Positions 4,339 to 7,218 of a DNA stretch of 7,218 nt are shown piece by piece. Position 1 is the stretch's first letter, and each line of letters starts with the position of its first letter. The notes beneath the pieces were generated by a model. That model worked only from the letters and a program-made list of their open reading frames with translations, did no database searches and was not told where the DNA came from. Source of the DNA: Chloroflexota bacterium (lineage in GTDB: Bacteria > Chloroflexota > Dehalococcoidia > SAR202 > UBA11138); contig JADFQF010000062.1 of assembly GCA_022561955.1 (NCBI GenBank), positions 1-7,218 on the forward strand, in the 5' to 3' direction. The translations under genes were made by a program, and so were the position numbers.

Positions 4339-6966
4339 ATGAATTCCGGCCAACGGGCACATGAACAGGCGGAGATTGCATCGGTGGTAGAATCGCCGAA
4401 GGACTTCGAAGCTCAGCAGCGCGAGATTTCCTCCGATGACGCGGGGGCGATGGCTCTCGCCCATGCCCTGGACGTTTCCGACGAGGCGGTGTACATCTAC
4501 GACACCGACGGCAAGTGCAAGTGGGTCAACCGCTCCGGAGAGAAGCTGATCCAGCGGGACGCCCGCCAGATAATCGGAAAGTTTATCTTCGAGCTATTTC
4601 CCAGCCAGTCCAGGTTCCAGATCAAGGCCTGGCGTCGGGTCATCGAAACGAAGGAGCCCACCTCTTTCGTCTTCGACGTATCGGTAGGCGGCGGGAACAG
4701 CAAGTTTCAGACCAGCATATACCCCGTGATGGACTTCGGCGGAAGCGTGCAGTCCGTCGTAAGCATAGGCAGGCCGTTCTCCGAGCGGGAGGTCCTCCAG
4801 TACGAAAACCGCATGCGGGGGGCCGAGCTAGACCTGATCCACGAGATTTCCAGCGTGGTGACGTCAAGCCTCGAGATCAACCAGGTCTATGAGAGGTTTG
4901 CCGCCGAGTTCAAGAAGCTGGTGGACTTCGACCGGCTCCTCATCGTCGAGCTGGATGAAAGCCGAGAGACCGCCACGCCGACATACGTCTTCTCAACGGG
5001 CCCATACGGGGCGACACCGCCTGAGCCCTTGCAGCTGTCAATGACCGGAATGGCCTGGGTCATCGAACACCGGCAGAGCCACGTCGAAAACGACCTTCGC
5101 GAGAGTCGGGAGTTCGAGATCGACACGCAGCTATTGGAGCGGGGAATTCGCTCCGTCATGAGGGTACCGCTCATTACTCGAAACGGCGCTCTGGGCGCGA
5201 TGGTCCTGGCAAGCTATCAGTCCGACGCCTTCGGAGACCGGGAGCAGGCCCTGGCCGAGCGCGTCGCCGCTCAGGTCGCACCCGCAATTGAGAACGCCAG
5301 GCTCTACAAGGCTGCGCAAGAGTACACTCAGGAGCTCGAAGTCGTCGACGAGATCGCCGGCATCGTGACCTCCAACCTTCTGATCGACGACCTCTATGAG
5401 CGGTTCGTCACCGAGGTCCGGCGAATCGTGGAGTTCGATTGCATGTCCATTATGAAGCTGGATGAGGAAGGCAAGCTGGCAAACCCCGAATACGTGAGTA
5501 GCCCGGACCCTTTCGGGCTCGGCTCGATGGAACCATGGCCCCTGGAAAACACGGCCGCGGGCTGGACCGTGGAAAACAGGTCTACCCTGGTTGAGTCGGA
5601 CCTGGATGAGTCGATGCGCTTCCAGGCGGATAAACAACTCTTGGACGCGGGCGTGCGCTCGGCAATCCGCGTCCCCCTCATATCCAACGAGCGCGCCATT
5701 GGGGGCTTCTCGCTCATTCACCATGAGCCGAATAAATTCGGGCCCAGAGACAGGCGTATTCTAGAGCGGCTGGCCGCCCAGATAGCGCCGGCAATCGAGA
5801 ACGCCCGCCTCTACCACGAGCTGGAGCAGGCCTTCGAGACTCTGAGCGATACCCAGGACCAGCTGGTGAAGGTGGAGCGGCTCAGGGCCATGGGCGAGCT
5901 TGCCAGCGGCGTCGCACACGATCTCAATAACGCACTGGCGGCGATTCTGGGCCGAGCTCAGCTACTAATAAACCAGATGGAGGACGAGACCCACGTCCGT
6001 TCCCTGCGGCTCATCGAGCAGGCCGCTCAGGACTCCGCCCACGTGGTCAAAAGAATCCTGAACTTCGCTCGTCTCGAGTCCGACCAGATCGAGTTCTCCG
6101 CGGTCAACGTCGACCAGCTGATGGAAGACGTCACCGAGCTGACCAGGCACAAGTGGGCGGACGAGGCTCAGAGCAGGGGCCAGAGCATAGAGCTCCGCAA
6201 GGAGATGAGCACCGTTCCGGAGGTGCTGGGTAGCTATTCCGAGCTTCGGGAGGTCCTCATGAACATCGTAATAAATGCATACGAGGCGATCGATGGAGAC
6301 GGCGCGATAACCTTGAGCACCTCGGCAGTCGACGGCGCCGTGAGAATCACCGTAGCCGACACGGGCGCGGGGATGACGGAAGAGACCAAGGAGAAGATTT
6401 TCAATCCGTTCTTCACGACAAAGGGGTCTCGGGGCACGGGGCTGGGTCTCAGCATCGCCCTGGGAATCATAACGAAACACAACGGCACGCTGCAGATGGA
6501 CAGCGAGGCCGGGGTGGGGACGAAGGTCCACATTACCCTGCCCTACGCACCCGATTCGGATGGCCCGGAAGAAGAGGAGCCGTCCGGCCCCAAGGAGAAG
6601 GTCAAGCCGGCCAGAGTGCTCGTGATCGAGGACGAGCTGCTCATTCGAGAGACGCTATGCGACATGCTGGAGCTGGTCGACCACGTCGTGACCCTCGCTT
6701 CGCACGGTGAGGAGGGAATCAGGCTCTTCAAGGAGGCCGAGTTCGACGTTGTCTTCACCGACCTGGGTATGCCCGGCCTGTCGGGCTGGGATGTGGCCAA
6801 GGCCATCAAGAAGGAGCGGTCCGACGTTCCGATAGTCATGGTGACGGGCTGGGGCGTCGGGATCAGCGAAGAGAAGCTGAAGGAGCACCAGATAGACCGG
6901 GTCCTACCCAAACCCTTCGACATCGAGGAAGTGCACGCGCTCATTCGTGAACTCACGAACGGATAA
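4339..6966 (+). CDS. Soluble hybrid sensor histidine kinase (PAS-GAF-GAF-HisKA-HATPase-REC)
   Basis: This 875-residue protein senses an unknown intracellular signal and starts a phosphorelay from ATP to His to Asp. In order there is a PAS domain (about 38-145, with AVYIYDTDGKCKWVN at 50-64), two similar GAF domains (about 180-322 and 350-491, each ending PAIENARLY), and a helical linker. HisKA follows with the phospho-accepting His527 in GVAHDLNN (H-D-x-x-N, the kinase/phosphatase form of the H-box). HATPase_c has N-box Asn646, G1 DTGAGM (674-679), F-box FNPFF (688-692) and G2 GTGLGLSI (699-706). A C-terminal receiver carries the acidic pair Glu764/Asp765, phospho-acceptor Asp808 in TDLGMPG, Thr836 and Lys858 in LPKPF. 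All catalytic residues are intact. There is no membrane segment, so it is cytoplasmic. The frame is open from a TTG at 4249, but I prefer the ATG at 4339, just before the first sensible sequence; the ribosome site is weak. No response regulator lies next to it, so the downstream Hpt or regulator is unknown. Confidence 0.92.
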   Translation: MNSGQRAHEQAEIASVVESPKDFEAQQREISSDDAGAMALAHALDVSDEAVYIYDTDGKCKWVNRSGEKLIQRDARQIIGKFIFELFPSQSRFQIKAWRRVIETKEPTSFVFDVSVGGGNSKFQTSIYPVMDFGGSVQSVVSIGRPFSEREVLQYENRMRGAELDLIHEISSVVTSSLEINQVYERFAAEFKKLVDFDRLLIVELDESRETATPTYVFSTGPYGATPPEPLQLSMTGMAWVIEHRQSHVENDLRESREFEIDTQLLERGIRSVMRVPLITRNGALGAMVLASYQSDAFGDREQALAERVAAQVAPAIENARLYKAAQEYTQELEVVDEIAGIVTSNLLIDDLYERFVTEVRRIVEFDCMSIMKLDEEGKLANPEYVSSPDPFGLGSMEPWPLENTAAGWTVENRSTLVESDLDESMRFQADKQLLDAGVRSAIRVPLISNERAIGGFSLIHHEPNKFGPRDRRILERLAAQIAPAIENARLYHELEQAFETLSDTQDQLVKVERLRAMGELASGVAHDLNNALAAILGRAQLLINQMEDETHVRSLRLIEQAAQDSAHVVKRILNFARLESDQIEFSAVNVDQLMEDVTELTRHKWADEAQSRGQSIELRKEMSTVPEVLGSYSELREVLMNIVINAYEAIDGDGAITLSTSAVDGAVRITVADTGAGMTEETKEKIFNPFFTTKGSRGTGLGLSIALGIITKHNGTLQMDSEAGVGTKVHITLPYAPDSDGPEEEEPSGPKEKVKPARVLVIEDELLIRETLCDMLELVDHVVTLASHGEEGIRLFKEAEFDVVFTDLGMPGLSGWDVAKAIKKERSDVPIVMVTGWGVGISEEKLKEHQIDRVLPKPFDIEEVHALIRELTNG

Positions 6967-6971
6967 GAGTC

Positions 6972-7029
6972 CCCACGGGAGTTGGCAGCCGGAGCGCCGC
7001 TCCCCCTCAACATGCCCGTGGGTTTTTTT
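6972..7029 (+). terminator. Rho-independent terminator after the kinase gene
   Basis: CCCACGGG (6972-6979) pairs perfectly with CCCGTGGG (7015-7022) and is followed at once by seven T residues (7023-7029). The long loop contains its own hairpin, GGAGC (6991-6995) with GCTCC (6999-7003) around a three-base loop. It begins 5 bases after the kinase stop, so it should end that transcript. Confidence 0.85.
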
Positions 7030-7072
7030 AGCTCCCCTTCGGACCTGACCATCACCGGCCGCTCGTGGACCC

Positions 7073-7216
7073 ATGAACCCCGAGATGCTCCGGTCCCACG
7101 GAAAAGCCACCCTCGAACAATATGCAGTAGCCTCCCGCCTCGCCCGAACTGCGCCCGTTGTCCTGCGAGACCATATACAATACAGTACGCCGGGGCCGGC
7201 GCGACCGAATCCCTGA
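7073..7216 (+). CDS. Possible 47-residue small ORF at the right end
   Basis: An ATG at 7073 opens a 47-codon frame closed by TGA at 7214-7216. The first half looks protein-like and helical (MNPEMLRSHGKATLEQYAVA, then SRLARTAPVVLRDH), while the end is Pro-rich. There is no clear ribosome binding site. It starts 43 bases beyond the terminator T tract, so it would need its own promoter, which I cannot see. A TATACAAT-like run (7174-7181) lies inside it and could instead be a -10 region for something beyond the window. No family is recognised, and chance is a serious alternative in GC-rich DNA. Confidence 0.15.
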   Translation: MNPEMLRSHGKATLEQYAVASRLARTAPVVLRDHIQYSTPGPARPNP

Positions 7217-7218
7217 TA

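Noticed and set aside
4156..4464. Minus-strand 102-codon frame over the kinase leader
   Set aside because: Half of it is antisense to the kinase N-terminus, and the translation shows no recognisable domain.
5131..5724. 197-codon minus-strand frame opposite the GAF domains
   Set aside because: It is a shadow of the kinase coding sequence, with no recognisable motif or ribosome site.
6543..7055. Minus-strand Ser-rich frame across the receiver domain and terminator
   Set aside because: It reads antisense through the receiver and through the terminator hairpin; the Ser-rich translation is the complement of GA-rich codons.
7158..7181. Promoter near the right end (TTGTCC ... TACAAT)
   Set aside because: The spacing between the two boxes is only 12 bases, too short for a standard sigma-70-type promoter.

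Overview
The window is a mosaic. Positions from about 670 to the end look like one coherent stretch of a high-GC bacterial genome. The first ~670 bases are two short gene fragments that appear to come from other sources. Positions 1 to ~450 are AT-rich and encode an internal piece of a secreted, Asn/Thr-rich adhesin-like protein of the kind common in DPANN-type archaea. Positions ~440 to ~668 have intermediate GC and encode, in another frame, an internal piece of a protein resembling phage scaffolding proteins. Both joins fall inside genes, change frame and composition, and show short ambiguous overlaps. An assembly or amplification chimera is the simplest reading, though the sequence alone cannot prove it.

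The bacterial part (~670-7218) has all recognisable genes on the plus strand. It begins with the last ~30 codons of an unrecognised gene. An ABC-type Mn/Zn/Fe uptake module follows: an ATPase (774-1634) and a permease (1627-2505) overlapping by 8 bases. The solute-binding protein is not visible. After a 131-base gap with a 14-bp perfect palindrome comes a complete DUF2851-family gene (2637-3905). A ~430-base region with only weak short ORFs precedes a large soluble hybrid histidine kinase (4339-6966; PAS-GAF-GAF-HisKA-HATPase-REC), which ends at a clear rho-independent terminator (6972-7029). The last ~190 bases hold at most one weak short ORF.

No ribosomal RNA, tRNA or other taxonomic marker is present. 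High GC, DUF2851, and multi-GAF hybrid kinases without membrane segments would fit a Chloroflexota-like bacterium (for example Dehalococcoidia/SAR202), but this is an inference of modest confidence. The ABC pair is a translationally coupled operon that moves a divalent metal across the cytoplasmic membrane. DUF2851 and the kinase look like separate transcription units with no visible functional link to it.

I found no convincing new multi-gene system, CRISPR array, transposase or RNA gene. The observations most worth checking are the two chimeric joins, the nuclease-like motif layout of the DUF2851 protein, the palindrome/promoter before it, and the small ORFs around the kinase gene.
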